A stretch of DNA of 64,000 nucleotides from Sphingomonas sp. SORGH_AS_0950 (GCF_030818415.1 NZ_JAUTAE010000001.1:2568001-2632000), one strand, 5' to 3'. Counted from the stretch's first letter, positions 8,547 to 18,055 are shown. A program made the numbers and translations. The notes: generated by a model from the sequence alone, not told the origin.

Positions 8547-8788
8547 TCGACCAGTTTCCTTTCCTTGGCGCTCGCGGGGCGGGCGGAGATGATCGAAAGT
8601 CCTTCGCTGCCCAGCGTGGCGAAAATGACGGTGATGACGCCGTTCAGGCGACCAACCGCGAACCAGCGGCCTTGTTTCGCTTCACCGATCATTGCGGACA
8701 GGAAGAACGCATCGTCGATATCGGCAAAATCAATGCCGTGCTTGGCGAGGTTCGCGGCGCGCTTCGGTTCGTCCCAAACGATCGTCAT
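8543..8788 (-). CDS. brnT: BrnT-family ribonuclease toxin
   Basis: An 81-residue protein with the BrnT pattern: an N-terminal WDEPKRAANLAKHGIDFADI segment, a central GRWFAVGRLNGVITVIFA and a C-terminal ISARPASAKERKL. BrnT folds like RelE and cleaves RNA, slowing translation under stress. All these segments are intact, so the toxin may be active. It is first in the operon with brnA, overlapping it by four bases, and transcribed toward position 8271. Confidence 0.88.
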   Translation of the reverse strand: MTIVWDEPKRAANLAKHGIDFADIDDAFFLSAMIGEAKQGRWFAVGRLNGVITVIFATLGSEGLSIISARPASAKERKLVE

Positions 8789-8795
8789 GATCTTT

Positions 8796-8841
8796 TTGTA
8801 AGTACGAAAAGCCGAATCGCCAACTCAAATCGTACTTACAA
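8796..8841 (-). promoter_or_regulatory. Palindromic operator candidate for brnTA
   Basis: TTGTAAGTACGA at 8796-8807 and its exact reverse complement TCGTACTTACAA at 8830-8841, separated by 22 bp, starting eight bases upstream of the brnT start codon. Position and symmetry suit BrnA-BrnT autorepression. Confidence 0.6.
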
Positions 8842-8884
8842 TATGCGTCGTGCGATCGGTCGCAGAGCCGCCATTACCACTCCG

Positions 8885-9343
8885 CTAGACCGACTCCGAC
8901 AGGATCTTCGCAAAGCAGACGGCCTCGGGCCGCCCGGCATATTTCCCGAAATTTGGGATGCGCCAATAGCCGTTCTTCTCGTAGAATCGCACGGCCCTTT
9001 CATTGACCCGTCGCGTCTCCAGCCAAAGCTGGCGATATCCATCGGCCCGCGCGCGGGTTTCGAGACAGGCGAGGATGGCCGCGCCGACACCCTTGGTTCC
9101 GGGCAGGGCGAACATCCGCTTGAGCTCCGCCACGCCCTCCGCCAGCGGCCGATACGCGCCACAGCCGAGCGGCCTTCCTTCGTCGTCATACGCCAGCACG
9201 AACGACGCGCCGTTACCCTGTACGTCCAGGGGATCGAAGGATGCTCGGCCGCTGTCCCCGGTTATCGCCTCCAGCGCGTCGGAAAGCCGGTCGAGCAGCC
9301 GGGACGACGCCGGATCGGTGGGGTCGGCGGGTTCGATACGCAT
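8885..9343 (-). CDS. GNAT-family N-acetyltransferase
   Basis: About 152 residues from the ATG at 9341-9343. GNAT features: LGCGAYRPLAEGVAELKRMFALPGTKGVGAAIL, corresponding to strand 4 and the acetyl-CoA pyrophosphate loop (here G-x-K-G-V-G), then LWLETRRVNERAVRFYEKNGYWRIPNFGKYAG, the motif B and C-terminal strand of small-molecule acetyltransferases. The longer reading frame upstream is less convincing; this start has GGAG about 13 bases upstream. The substrate is unknown. Confidence 0.82.
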   Translation of the reverse strand: MRIEPADPTDPASSRLLDRLSDALEAITGDSGRASFDPLDVQGNGASFVLAYDDEGRPLGCGAYRPLAEGVAELKRMFALPGTKGVGAAILACLETRARADGYRQLWLETRRVNERAVRFYEKNGYWRIPNFGKYAGRPEAVCFAKILSESV

Positions 9344-9417
9344 TCGAGGAACGGCTCCTTCAAGGGCAAGGATCATCACGCCCACCCGTCTGGCGCCCGC
9401 TCGCGGGATTGTCGAGC

Positions 9418-9439
9418 GTGTATTGACACAATAATACAC
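9418..9439. promoter_or_regulatory. Short inverted repeat with an embedded TTGACA
   Basis: GTGTATT (9418-9424) and AATACAC (9433-9439) flank 8 bp. The TTGACA at 9423-9428 could be the -35 of the plus-strand membrane-protein gene. Lies between divergent genes; function inferred only. Confidence 0.35.
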
Positions 9440-9478
9440 ATGAGCGATCCTCTCCGCTTCTCAATGGGGAGAAGGTCC

Positions 9479-10507
9479 ATGTACAGCGAAAGCGACATCG
9501 ACGGTGCGGTGGCGGCGGGGGCGATTTCGTCCGATGCGGCGGCGGCGCTGCGACGGCACGTCGCGACGGTCCATGCCGCACCGGCCGTCGACGAGGAGCA
9601 TTTCCGGCTGCTCACCGGGTTCAACGACATCTTCGTGTCGATCGCGATCGCGCTGCTGCTCGCCGCGCTGGGGCAGATTGGTTTCAGCATCAGCCATGGG
9701 CTGGGCGGTGCCTTCGTCGCGGCGGCGGCGTGGATGCTGGCCTTCTATTTCACGGGCAAGCGGCGGATGGCCTTGCCCAGCATCCTGTTGCTGCTCGCCT
9801 TTGTCGGCGGTGTGGCGGGGGGGCTGATCGGGTTCATCGAGACCCTCTGGTCGAACATCAACGGCACGGCTGGCGCCTTGGCGATGTCCGGGGTGGGGCT
9901 GGTCTCCGCCGGAGCGGCATGGCTGCACTGGCGCCGGTTCATGGTGCCGATCACCGTGGCGGCGGGGGCGGCGGCGTTGGTCGCGGTCGTGATCGGGCTG
10001 TTGATGGCGGCGTTCCCCGATATCAAGCAGGGCATGTGGCCGATCCTGCTGGTCTGCGGGATCGGCGTGTTCGCGCTGGCGATGCGCTGGGACATGTCGG
10101 ACCCCAGGCGCGAGACGCGCCGGGCGGATGTCGCCTTCTGGCTGCACCTGGCCGCCGCGCCGATGATCGCGCATCCGATCTTCCAGATGCTGGGCGTGTT
10201 CGACGGAGAGATCGGCGCGGGCGTCGCGGTGATCGTGTTGGCGCTCTACCTGCTGTTCGCGGGGATCGCGCTGGCGGTCGACCGGCGGGCGCTGCTCGTC
10301 TCCAGCCTCGTCTATGTGCTCTACGCGCTCTATTCGCTGTTCCGCAGCGCCGGGGCGGTCGAACTGGGCGCGGCGTTCACCGCCTTCGTCATCGGCTCGG
10401 CGCTGCTGACGCTGTCCGCCTTCTGGCAGCCGATGCGGCGGATGGTCGTCGGCTGGCTGTCGCAGCCGATGCGCCTGCGCCTGCCGCCGGTGCACCAGCC
10501 CGCCTGA
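9479..10507 (+). CDS. Polytopic membrane protein (DUF2157-like layout)
   Basis: 342 residues from the ATG at 9479, chosen because GGAGAAGG lies just upstream; in-frame ATGs at 9440 and 9464 lack such a site. A soluble head of about 50 residues containing a predicted helical pair (ESDIDGAVAAGAISSDAAAALRRHV) is followed by about nine to ten membrane helices. A short soluble N-terminus before many helices is the DUF2157-type architecture, but this is a layout argument only. No transporter motif seen. Function unknown. Confidence 0.7.
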   Translation: MYSESDIDGAVAAGAISSDAAAALRRHVATVHAAPAVDEEHFRLLTGFNDIFVSIAIALLLAALGQIGFSISHGLGGAFVAAAAWMLAFYFTGKRRMALPSILLLLAFVGGVAGGLIGFIETLWSNINGTAGALAMSGVGLVSAGAAWLHWRRFMVPITVAAGAAALVAVVIGLLMAAFPDIKQGMWPILLVCGIGVFALAMRWDMSDPRRETRRADVAFWLHLAAAPMIAHPIFQMLGVFDGEIGAGVAVIVLALYLLFAGIALAVDRRALLVSSLVYVLYALYSLFRSAGAVELGAAFTAFVIGSALLTLSAFWQPMRRMVVGWLSQPMRLRLPPVHQPA

Positions 10508-10586
10508 GAGCGGGCCGGTACCGCTGAAACGTATCTATAGCCGCTGAGGCCTCGCCGCCCGCCGGAGACGGGCGGCGATGTCGCGT

Positions 10587-11984
10587 TCAATAGGCATAGG
10601 CCCGGACCAGATCGTACAGATAATCCCGCCCGTCATAGAGCGACTTCACCCGGATCCGCTCGTTCAGGCCGTGAATGCCCGACATGTCCTTTTCGATGAA
10701 GATACCCGGCGCGCCGTAGACCGGGATGCCGATCGTCTGGAAGAAGATGCCGTCGGTCGCCCCCGTCGACATCATCGGGACCAGCGGGACGCCTGGGAAG
10801 TGCTTGGCGGCCAGCGTCTTCATCGGGCCGATGATCTTGGGGTCGAGTTTCGGCGGGATGGCGGTCGGGCGCACCGGCTGGTTGGCGGTGACGGTGATCT
10901 TCGGTCCCGCCAGGTCCTTCAGCTTGGCCAGCGTGCCCTCGACCGTCTCGCCGGGGAAGATGCGGCAGTTGATATTGGCGGTCGCGCGCTGGGGCAGCGC
11001 GTTTTCGGCATGACCCGCCTGAAGGAGCGTCGCAACGCAGGTGGTGCGCAGCGTCGAGTGCAGCGCCTTGTCCTGGCTGACGACGGCGTCGGCGGCCTTG
11101 TCGTTCGGATCGGCGAGCAGCCGGGTGATCGCATCGCCGAGCGGCCCGCCGACCTTCTGCGCGGTCGCGGTCAGGAAGGCGCGGGTGGTGTCGGTCAGCT
11201 GGATCGGAAACTCGTAACCCTGCACCGCCTTCACCGCGTCGGCGAGTTCGTAGATCGCGTTTTCGGGCGTCGGCTGCGAGCTGTGACCGCCCGGATTGGT
11301 GGCGAGGAAGGTATAGTTCTGCGCCGCCTTCTCGCCGACCTGCACCGCCAGCAGCTCGCGCTTGCCGTCCGAATCGAGCCGCCCGCCGCCGCCCTCGTTC
11401 AGCACGAACTCGGCCGCGACCAGATCGGGCTTGTTCTTGGCCAGCCATTCCGCGCCGTTGAACGCGAAGGTCGTTTCCTCGCCACAGGTCAGCGCCATCT
11501 TGATCGTGCGCTTGGGCGGGGTCTTCTTCAGGCGGATCAGCGTATCGGCCCAGATCGCGCTCATCGCCTTGTCGTCGACGGTGCCGCGGCCATAGAGGAA
11601 GCCGTCCTCTTCGATCAGCTTGAACGGATCGCGGGTCCAGTCCTCGCGCTTGGCCTCGACCACGTCGAGATGGCCGAGCAGCAGCATCGGCTTCAGCCGC
11701 TTGTCGGTGCCGGGCAGCACCGCGACGATGCCGCCGTCCTTGGGATGCTCGGGCACCGAAAACAGGGTGATGTCGGCGTCCTTGTAGCCTGCGGCCTTCA
11801 GCCGGTCGGCGATCTGGGCGGAGGCCTGGGTACAGCTGCCCACCGACAGGCTGGTGTTGGTCTCGACCAGCTGCTTGTACAGGTCGAAGAACGCCTTCTG
11901 GTCGGGACGGGTCTGCGCCGCCGCGAGCCCCGGCATCATCGCCAGCGTCGCGGCCACCCCGCCAAGCCATTTCGCCAACCGCAT
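10587..11984 (-). CDS. Exported M20-family metallopeptidase
   Basis: A 465-residue protein with a signal peptide (residues 1-23, cleavage after AAA). M20 zinc ligands and catalytic residues are visible: LLLGHLDVV (His and Asp), YGRGTVDDKA (bridging Asp), CGEET (catalytic Glu and ligand), LNEGGGG, and C-terminal SGIHGLNERI (His ligand). The dimerisation domain lies at about 210-350. The family contains carboxypeptidases and aminoacylases; the periplasmic location suggests scavenging of peptides or acyl-amino acids. Stands alone. Confidence 0.9.
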   Translation of the reverse strand: MRLAKWLGGVAATLAMMPGLAAAQTRPDQKAFFDLYKQLVETNTSLSVGSCTQASAQIADRLKAAGYKDADITLFSVPEHPKDGGIVAVLPGTDKRLKPMLLLGHLDVVEAKREDWTRDPFKLIEEDGFLYGRGTVDDKAMSAIWADTLIRLKKTPPKRTIKMALTCGEETTFAFNGAEWLAKNKPDLVAAEFVLNEGGGGRLDSDGKRELLAVQVGEKAAQNYTFLATNPGGHSSQPTPENAIYELADAVKAVQGYEFPIQLTDTTRAFLTATAQKVGGPLGDAITRLLADPNDKAADAVVSQDKALHSTLRTTCVATLLQAGHAENALPQRATANINCRIFPGETVEGTLAKLKDLAGPKITVTANQPVRPTAIPPKLDPKIIGPMKTLAAKHFPGVPLVPMMSTGATDGIFFQTIGIPVYGAPGIFIEKDMSGIHGLNERIRVKSLYDGRDYLYDLVRAYAY

Positions 11985-12056
11985 ATCTGATCCCCCTGAT
12001 TATCGTTTCGGTGGGGAATAGAGCGTGTTGCGGGAGGCGGCGCAAGCGACGGAATG

Positions 12057-12174
12057 TTCCTCCCCTGGAAGGGGAGGTGGCGCGCGTAGCGCGTCGGAGG
12101 GGTGTCCCGCTCTCGATAGGGCGACACCCCTCCGTCAGGGCTTCGCCCTGCCACCTCCCCTTCCAGGGGAGGAA
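12057..12174. repeat. Family B repeat (about 118 bp, nested palindrome)
   Basis: Outer arms TTCCTCCCCTGGAAGGGGAGG and CCTCCCCTTCCAGGGGAGGAA, inner arms GGAGGGGTGTC and GACACCCCTCC. Further copies lie at 18099, 24869 and 31958, with a half copy at 26243. Able to form a long cruciform; no coding content. Confidence 0.85.
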
Positions 12175-12226
12175 AGGGGTTCGCCTAATCCTTTGCCCCG
12201 GCGCGATTTCGCGCTAGCAGTCGCCG

Positions 12227-12880
12227 ATGGACCATCCCGACGCCGTTTCCCGCTCGCGCCTGATCTCTCCCTCGCTGTTCGCGCTGTCGATCTTCTACGG
12301 CGGCATGGTGTGTATCGCGGGCGTGCTGGGCAATAAGCAGGTCGCGCTGGGGCCGCTGGCGGTCGAGGCGGGGATCTTCGCCTTCCTGCTGCTGGTCGTG
12401 ACGTCGAGCGCGGTGGCCGAGCTGCATGGGCCGCAGGTCGCCGGGCGGCTGGTGCGGGTGGGCTTCGTGCCGCTGCTGGTGTCGCTGGCGCTGTCGTGGA
12501 TCGTCTGGATGCTGCCGCCCTCGCCGGAGATGATCCCGGCCAATCGCGACGCGATCCAGCTGGTGCTGGGATCGACCTGGCGGATCTGGCTGGGCGGCAT
12601 CGTCGCCTATGGCGTGTCGCAGACGCTGAACGTCACCATCTTCGCCGCTCTGAAGGGCAAGGAGGGCAGCAAGCTGCTCTGGCTGCGCGCGGCGGTGGCC
12701 AGCATGCTCAGCCAGGTGGTCGACACGCTGCTGTTCGTCACCATCGCCTTTTACGGCGCTTTCCCCATCGGCCAGCTGATCGTGGGACAAATGATCGCCA
12801 AGGTCACGCTGTCGGCCGTTCTCGTCCCGCCGCTGATCTATCTGTTCGTGGGGCTGGGGCGGCGGCTCGATCGCGCCTGA
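12227..12880 (+). CDS. Queuosine precursor transporter (YhhQ/VUT family)
   Basis: 217 residues with about six membrane helices. The VUT-family signatures are present: an early [17 protein letters not shown] segment, a helix ending in [18 protein letters not shown], and [13 protein letters not shown] in the second half. YhhQ-type proteins import preQ0/preQ1 for queuosine synthesis. No preQ1 riboswitch was evident in the 50-bp leader. It lies 49 bp upstream of argB on the same strand, so the two may share a transcript. Confidence 0.85.
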   Translation: MDHPDAVSRSRLISPSLFALSIFYGGMVCIAGVLGNKQVALGPLAVEAGIFAFLLLVVTSSAVAELHGPQVAGRLVRVGFVPLLVSLALSWIVWMLPPSPEMIPANRDAIQLVLGSTWRIWLGGIVAYGVSQTLNVTIFAALKGKEGSKLLWLRAAVASMLSQVVDTLLFVTIAFYGAFPIGQLIVGQMIAKVTLSAVLVPPLIYLFVGLGRRLDRA

Positions 12881-12929
12881 TCCATATTGCCGGTTTTCCC
12901 CGTTCCCGACCCGCGATAAAGGGCCGCTC

Positions 12930-13829
12930 ATGACCAACCACGATCCCGACGCCGCCCTGCTTGCCAAGGCCGAGACGCTGACCGAGGCGCTGCCCTATCT
13001 CCAGCGTTATGCGGGCAAGACCTTCGTGGTGAAATATGGCGGCCACGCCATGGGCGACCCCGAGCGGCAGCGGGATTTCGCCGAGGACATGGTCCTGCTG
13101 AAGGCGGTCGGGATCAACCCGGTGGTCGTGCATGGCGGCGGGCCGCAGATCGGCGCGATGCTCAAGCGCCTCGGCGTCGAGTCGCAGTTCGTCAACGGCC
13201 TGCGCGTGACCGACAAGGAAACCGCGCAGATCGCCGAGATGGTGCTGGCGGGATCGATCAACAAGGAAATCGTCAGCTGGATCTCCGCCGCCGGGGGCCG
13301 CGCGGTCGGCATCTCGGGCAAGGACGCCGGGCTCGTTATCGCCGAGAAGGTGCAGGGGCGCGAGGCCGATCCGCTGAAGGGGATCGAGCGGCATGTCGAT
13401 CTGGGCTTTGTCGGGGAGCCGGTCGCGGTCGACCCGCGCCTGATCGAGAGCCTGTGCGCCGACGGGATCATCCCGGTCATCGCGCCGGTCGGTATCGGGC
13501 TGGACGGCCATACCTATAACATCAACGCCGACACCATGGCGGGCGCGATCGCCGCGCGGCTGGGCGCGTCGCGCTTCTTCCTGCTGACCGATGTCGCGGG
13601 CGTGCTCGACAAGCAGGGCGAGCTGATGACCGACCTGAACCCGGCACGGATCGCCGAGCTGCGTAGCGACGGGACGATTTCGGGGGGGATGATCCCCAAG
13701 CTGGAGACCTGCGTCTCGGCGGTCGAGGCCGGGGTGGACGCGGCGGTGATCCTGGACGGGCGCGTGCCGCACGGGATGCTGTTGGAGATCTTCACCAAGC
13801 AGGGTGCGGGGACGTTAGTGCGCCGGTGA
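12930..13829 (+). CDS. argB: Acetylglutamate kinase
   Basis: A 299-residue amino-acid kinase. Phosphate-binding segments KYGGHAM (about residue 31) and VHGGGPQIG (about 66), the substrate site [12 protein letters not shown] and the C-terminal [14 protein letters not shown] are intact. It phosphorylates N-acetyl-L-glutamate, the second step of arginine synthesis and usually the feedback-inhibited one. The length, with an N-terminal helix before the kinase core, matches arginine-sensitive hexameric enzymes. argG of the same pathway lies at 34.8 kb. Confidence 0.96.
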   Translation: MTNHDPDAALLAKAETLTEALPYLQRYAGKTFVVKYGGHAMGDPERQRDFAEDMVLLKAVGINPVVVHGGGPQIGAMLKRLGVESQFVNGLRVTDKETAQIAEMVLAGSINKEIVSWISAAGGRAVGISGKDAGLVIAEKVQGREADPLKGIERHVDLGFVGEPVAVDPRLIESLCADGIIPVIAPVGIGLDGHTYNINADTMAGAIAARLGASRFFLLTDVAGVLDKQGELMTDLNPARIAELRSDGTISGGMIPKLETCVSAVEAGVDAAVILDGRVPHGMLLEIFTKQGAGTLVRR

Positions 13830-13850
13830 TCGGGGTGAGGTCGGGGCGTG

Positions 13851-13964
13851 GCCTTCGACTTCGCTCAGGCTGAACGGTGGTTGAGCGGTCTAACCTAGCC
13901 TCTGGCCGCTCCCCTCCCGCAGGCGGGAGGGGGTGGGGGAGGGCACGGAGTCTCACAGAGACCG
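13851..13964. repeat. Family D unit followed by a plain family A unit
   Basis: GCCTTCGACTTCGCTCAGG plus CTGAACGG (13851-13877) is the family D motif, found at five further sites here. 13901-13964 is a family A palindrome without the 64-bp module. Nothing else is visible in the 213 bp between argB and the SDHAF4-like gene. Confidence 0.8.
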
Positions 13965-14042
13965 TCGCCCGTGGCCAAACCCCCACCCCAAACCCCTCCC
14001 CCCTACCGGGAGGAGGGGCTTAAGAAGATGACGGGCTTCAGG

Positions 14043-14204
14043 TCAAAAATCGACCGCCACCCCCTTCAATTCCCAATCCCCGTATCGCACCGGATTCTTC
14101 CCCAACGGGTCGTCCTGCGGCTCGGGCTTGGCCTCGGGCTGCGGCACCGGGGTATTCTGCGACAGATAGGCGGGCGGCTTCACATGGTCGGGGCGCTGGC
14201 CCAT
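14043..14204 (-). CDS. SDHAF4-like succinate dehydrogenase assembly protein (DUF1674)
   Basis: A 53-residue ORF, MGQRPDHVKPPAYL...VAVDF. The conserved DUF1674 C-terminus is clear: DDPLGKNPVRYGDWELKG then VAVDF. Eukaryotic SDHAF4 and its alphaproteobacterial relatives bind flavinylated SdhA during complex II assembly. AAGGAC lies about 6 bases upstream of the ATG. It diverges from the RsmB-like gene by 66 bp. No sdh genes are in the window. Confidence 0.88.
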   Translation of the reverse strand: MGQRPDHVKPPAYLSQNTPVPQPEAKPEPQDDPLGKNPVRYGDWELKGVAVDF

Positions 14205-14270
14205 GGGCGGTCCTTTCGACTAAGGGGCAATGATTGCAGCCCATGTCGGGGCTGACAGGAGTTTTGCCAA

Positions 14271-15617
14271 GTGACACGCCCCCCCCAATCGCCTTCGCGC
14301 CCCGGCCGCCCCGATCGTCGCGGGCCGCCCAAGGGCGGTGACCGGCGCGGGGGACCGCAGCGCCCCTCCGAGCCGCTGGGCACCGCCACCCGCCGCGCCG
14401 CCATCCGTCTGCTCGATGCGGTGCTGCGCCGGGGCGAACCGCTGGAGGCCGCGCTCGCCTCGGCCACCCGTGCGCTGGCGGGCGGACCGGATCGGGGCCT
14501 GGCGCATGCCATCGCGGCGGAGACGCTGCGCCGCCTGCCCGATCTGGACGCGCTGATCGACTCGGCGACGAAGCAGCGGCTGCCCGACGATGCCAAGGCG
14601 CGTTTCGCGCTGCGCATCGCGCTGGTCCAGGTGCTGGCGCTGGGCACGCCGCCGCATGCCGCGATCGCGACTGTGCTGCCGCTGGTCGATGGCGGCCCGC
14701 GCAAGCTGGTCCACGGCGTTTTCAGCACCATCACCAAGAGCGGCGTGCTGCTCCCCGAAATCCCCGCGCTGCCGCCCGCGACCGAGGAACGCTGGGAGGC
14801 GAATTGGGGGGAGGACATGGTCGAGGCCGCCGCCCACGCCATCGCCGCCCCGCCGCCGCTCGACCTGACGCTGGCCGATCCGTCCGCGACCGCGCAGTGG
14901 GTGGAAAAGCTGGGCGGGGTCAGCCTGTTGTCGGGTCATGTCCGCCTGCCCTCGGGCAATTTGGTGATGGAATTGCAGGGCTTTGACGAGGGCGCCTGGT
15001 GGGTGCAGGACCTCGCCGCCTCGATCCCCGCGCGACTATTGGGGCAGGGGCCGGGCCATGTGCTCGACCTGTGCGCCGCGCCGGGGGGCAAGACGCTGCA
15101 GCTCGCCGCCGCCGGTTGGACCGTCACCGCGATCGACCAGTCCGAATCGCGGCTCGCCCGCCTGGCCGAGAATCTCGAGCGCACCGGCCAGTCGGCCGAG
15201 GTCGTCACCGCCGACCTGCGCGAATGGAGCCCGAAGGGGCAGGTCGACGCGATCCTGGTCGATGCGCCATGCAGCGCCAGCGGTATCTTCCGCCGTCACC
15301 CCGACGTCCTCTACCGCGTCCGCCCCGCGATCATCGCCGAGATGGCGGAGTTGCAGCGGGTGATCCTGGCCCGCGCCGCCGACTGGCTGAAACCCGGCGG
15401 GACGATGGTCTATGCCACCTGCTCGCTGGAGCCCGAGGAGGGCGAGCGCCAGATCGCGGCGTTCCTGGCCGAGCGGCCCGATTACGCGCTGTCGCCGATC
15501 GCGGGCGAATGGCCGGGGATCACCGACCAGGGCACGATCCGCACCCTGCCGACGATGCTCGCAAGGGAAGGGCGGCTCGACGGGTTCTTCATCGCGCGGC
15601 TGCAACGCAAAGGCTGA
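14271..15617 (+). CDS. RsmB-family rRNA cytosine-C5 methyltransferase
   Basis: 448 residues from a GTG start. A basic tail (1-30) precedes a NusB-like helical domain (about 35-170) and a Rossmann methyltransferase domain (about 235-447). Motif I is VLDLCAAPGGKTLQLA. Both cysteines of the RNA m5C mechanism are present, in VDAPCSASG and YATCSLEPEEG. The protein resembles RsmB, which methylates 16S rRNA, but orthology is not certain because sphingomonads carry several paralogues. First of a four-gene plus-strand run with rpe, heparinase and purH. Confidence 0.9.
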   Translation: MTRPPQSPSRPGRPDRRGPPKGGDRRGGPQRPSEPLGTATRRAAIRLLDAVLRRGEPLEAALASATRALAGGPDRGLAHAIAAETLRRLPDLDALIDSATKQRLPDDAKARFALRIALVQVLALGTPPHAAIATVLPLVDGGPRKLVHGVFSTITKSGVLLPEIPALPPATEERWEANWGEDMVEAAAHAIAAPPPLDLTLADPSATAQWVEKLGGVSLLSGHVRLPSGNLVMELQGFDEGAWWVQDLAASIPARLLGQGPGHVLDLCAAPGGKTLQLAAAGWTVTAIDQSESRLARLAENLERTGQSAEVVTADLREWSPKGQVDAILVDAPCSASGIFRRHPDVLYRVRPAIIAEMAELQRVILARAADWLKPGGTMVYATCSLEPEEGERQIAAFLAERPDYALSPIAGEWPGITDQGTIRTLPTMLAREGRLDGFFIARLQRKG

Positions 15618-15650
15618 CTTGGGCGCGATAGGACGTTAAGGACAAATGCC

Positions 15651-16307
15651 ATGCTCCCCGTCCGTATCGCACCCTCCATCCTGTCCGCCGATTTCGCCAA
15701 ATTGGGCGACGAAGTCCGGGCCATCGACGCCGCGGGCGCCGACTGGATCCATATCGATGTGATGGACGGGCATTTCGTGCCCAACATCACCATCGGCCCG
15801 GCGGTGGTGAAGGCGCTGCGCCCGCATACGGACAAGCCGTTCGACGTGCATCTGATGATCTCGCCGATCGACGCCTATCTGGACGCCTTTGCCGAGGCGG
15901 GGGCGGACACCATCACCGTCCATCCGGAGGCGGGGCCGCACATCCACCGCACGATCCAGCATATCAAGGGGCTGGGCAAGCGCGCCGGGGTCGTGCTGAA
16001 CCCCGCCACGCCCGCCAAGATGCTGGATTATCTGATCGACATGGTCGACCTGGTCCTCGTCATGAGCGTGAACCCCGGTTTCGGCGGCCAGAGCTTCATC
16101 GAAAGCCAGCTCAAGAAGATCGCGGCGATCCGCAAGATGATCGAGCATTCGGGCCGCGCCATCGATCTGGAGGTCGATGGCGGCGTCGATCCGGCCTGGG
16201 CGAAGCGCTGTATCGAGGCGGGGGCCGATGCGCTGGTCGCGGGAACGGCGGCCTTCCGGGGCGGTCCCGACCACTACGCCGCCAATATCGCCGCCCTGCG
16301 CGGTTGA
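15651..16307 (+). CDS. rpe: Ribulose-phosphate 3-epimerase
   Basis: A 218-residue TIM barrel: [14 protein letters not shown] at the N-terminus, [18 protein letters not shown] with the catalytic Asp and metal ligands, [13 protein letters not shown] and the phosphate-binding LEVDGGVDP. It interconverts ribulose-5-phosphate and xylulose-5-phosphate in the pentose phosphate pathway. Starts 33 bp after the methyltransferase gene, and its stop lies just before the heparinase start, so the three are probably co-transcribed. Confidence 0.96.
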   Translation: MLPVRIAPSILSADFAKLGDEVRAIDAAGADWIHIDVMDGHFVPNITIGPAVVKALRPHTDKPFDVHLMISPIDAYLDAFAEAGADTITVHPEAGPHIHRTIQHIKGLGKRAGVVLNPATPAKMLDYLIDMVDLVLVMSVNPGFGGQSFIESQLKKIAAIRKMIEHSGRAIDLEVDGGVDPAWAKRCIEAGADALVAGTAAFRGGPDHYAANIAALRG

Positions 16308-16312
16308 GCGCG

Positions 16313-18055
16313 ATGCGGAGCGGGATCGAGGGCGGGTCCACCCCGCAGGCTGCCGACAGCATCGAGGAAGGCAAGCGGCTGGTCCGTGTCGGCACCGGCG
16401 GGCTGTCGCTCGCCGACCGGCTGAGCGAGCATCTCCACCGGCTGACCTGGCGCACGCCGCTGCATTCGCTGCGGCTGAAGGGGCGGCATCCGCTCAAGCT
16501 GATGGCGGTTCCCGAAGATCCGATCCTGGGCGATATCGAGCGCGGTCATGCGCTGCTCGGCGGGGTGCTCGACTGGCGCGGCGAGGAGCGCGGGGTCGAA
16601 TCGATCGATTTCGCGCATCCCGACTGGTCGAGCGGCTTTGCCGACCATCTGCACGGCTTTGCCTGGCTGCGCGACCTGTCCAGCGTCGCGACGCGGGCGC
16701 AGGGGGCGCCGATCGCCGAATATCTGATGGGTCGCTGGCTCGACGCGTTCGGGGACAAGGTCGATCCGGTGGCGTGGCGGCCCGATCTGTGGGGCCGCCG
16801 CATCCTGTTCTGGACCGCGCATGCGCCGCTGATCCTGTCGTCGACCGATCTCGTCTATCGCTCGCGCGTGCTCAACACGCTGGCGCGGGGCGCGCGGCAT
16901 CTGGATCGCGGCGCGGACAAGGCGCCCGCCGGAGTCGCGCGGATCGCGGCCTGGTGCGGCGTCGTCGCGGCGGGACTGCTGCTGGCGGGGGGCGATCCGC
17001 GCCAGGCGTTCGGCGAGGCGGGGCTGAACCGCGCGCTCGACACCGGCCTGTTCGCCGATGGCGGCGTCATCGCGCGCAGCCCGGCGGTGCAGCTCGACGC
17101 GGTCATGCTGCTGACCATGATGCGCGAGGTCTATGACGCGCGCGGGCTGGCCTTCCCGGAAGCGTTCCAGGCGCGGTTGCAGAAGATGATCTCGGCGCTG
17201 CTCGGCGTGATGCATGGCGACCGCGCGCTGTCGAGCTGGCAGGGATCGGGGCCCGAGACGCCCGAGAAGATCGCCGCCGTCATCGAGGCGTCGGGCGTGC
17301 GCACCCGGCCGCTGCGCCAGGCGGGCGACTGGGGTTATCAGCGGCTGGCGGCGGCGCAGACCGTGCTGGTCATGGACGCCGCGCCCCCGCCCATCGCGCG
17401 CGCGATCGAGGGGGGCTGCGCCTCGACGCTGGCCTTCGAGTTTTCGGACGGGGCGCAGCGGATCGTCGTCAATTGCGGCGGCGCGGGCGCGACCGTGGCA
17501 CAGGTCCCCGCCAGCCTCGCGCATGGCCTGCGCACCACGGCGGCGCATTCGACACTGGTCCTGGGCGATTCCAACTCCACCGCGATCCATGCCGACGGCA
17601 CGCTGGGGCGCGGCGTCGCCGAGGTCGAGCTCAGCCGCCAGGAATCGGACGCGGCCAGCCGGATCGAGGCGAGCCATGACGGCTATGTCCGCCGCTATGG
17701 CTTTCTCCACCGCCGCCAGCTGCTGCTGACCGGTGACGGGCGCGAGCTGCGCGGCGAGGATGCGCTGTTGCCGCAGGGGCGCAAGCGCCAGGCCGGATCG
17801 ACCCATTTCGCGCTGCGCTTCCATCTGGGCGACGGGGTCGAGGCGGTCATCACCGCCGAGAGCGGGCAGGCGATCCTGCGGCTGGACGACGGCGCGCTGT
17901 GGCAGTTCCGCTGTCGCGGCGGCACGCTGGCGATCGAGGAGTCGCTGTGGATCGACGGCACCGGCCGCCCGGTCGCGACTCAGCAGCTGGTCGTGACGGG
18001 CGAAACCCCGGCGGGCGGCGCGCATGTCAGCTGGGCGTTCAAGCGGGCGCTCTGA
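16313..18055 (+). CDS. Heparinase II/III-family protein
   Basis: About 580 residues with the heparinase II/III-like fold: an N-terminal helical toroid (about 60-330) containing WLRDLSSVATRAQGA and a C-terminal beta-sandwich (about 350-570) with FSDGAQRIVVNCGG, AHSTLVLGDSNST and a late HDGYVRRYGFLHRR segment. No signal peptide is visible. The family contains polysaccharide lyases, but this cytoplasm-like, rpe/purH-linked subgroup has no assigned substrate. The ATG at 16313 was chosen; a TTG at 16304 overlapping the rpe stop is an alternative. Confidence 0.82.
   Translation: MRSGIEGGSTPQAADSIEEGKRLVRVGTGGLSLADRLSEHLHRLTWRTPLHSLRLKGRHPLKLMAVPEDPILGDIERGHALLGGVLDWRGEERGVESIDFAHPDWSSGFADHLHGFAWLRDLSSVATRAQGAPIAEYLMGRWLDAFGDKVDPVAWRPDLWGRRILFWTAHAPLILSSTDLVYRSRVLNTLARGARHLDRGADKAPAGVARIAAWCGVVAAGLLLAGGDPRQAFGEAGLNRALDTGLFADGGVIARSPAVQLDAVMLLTMMREVYDARGLAFPEAFQARLQKMISALLGVMHGDRALSSWQGSGPETPEKIAAVIEASGVRTRPLRQAGDWGYQRLAAAQTVLVMDAAPPPIARAIEGGCASTLAFEFSDGAQRIVVNCGGAGATVAQVPASLAHGLRTTAAHSTLVLGDSNSTAIHADGTLGRGVAEVELSRQESDAASRIEASHDGYVRRYGFLHRRQLLLTGDGRELRGEDALLPQGRKRQAGSTHFALRFHLGDGVEAVITAESGQAILRLDDGALWQFRCRGGTLAIEESLWIDGTGRPVATQQLVVTGETPAGGAHVSWAFKRAL

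Noticed and set aside
10578-11990. Long plus-strand open frame opposite the M20 peptidase
   Set aside because: Shadow of the real gene; His/Arg/Asp-rich low-quality protein and no ribosome-binding site.
12180-12226. preQ1 riboswitch before the YhhQ-like transporter
   Set aside because: The leader is short and shows no recognisable preQ1 pseudoknot pattern.
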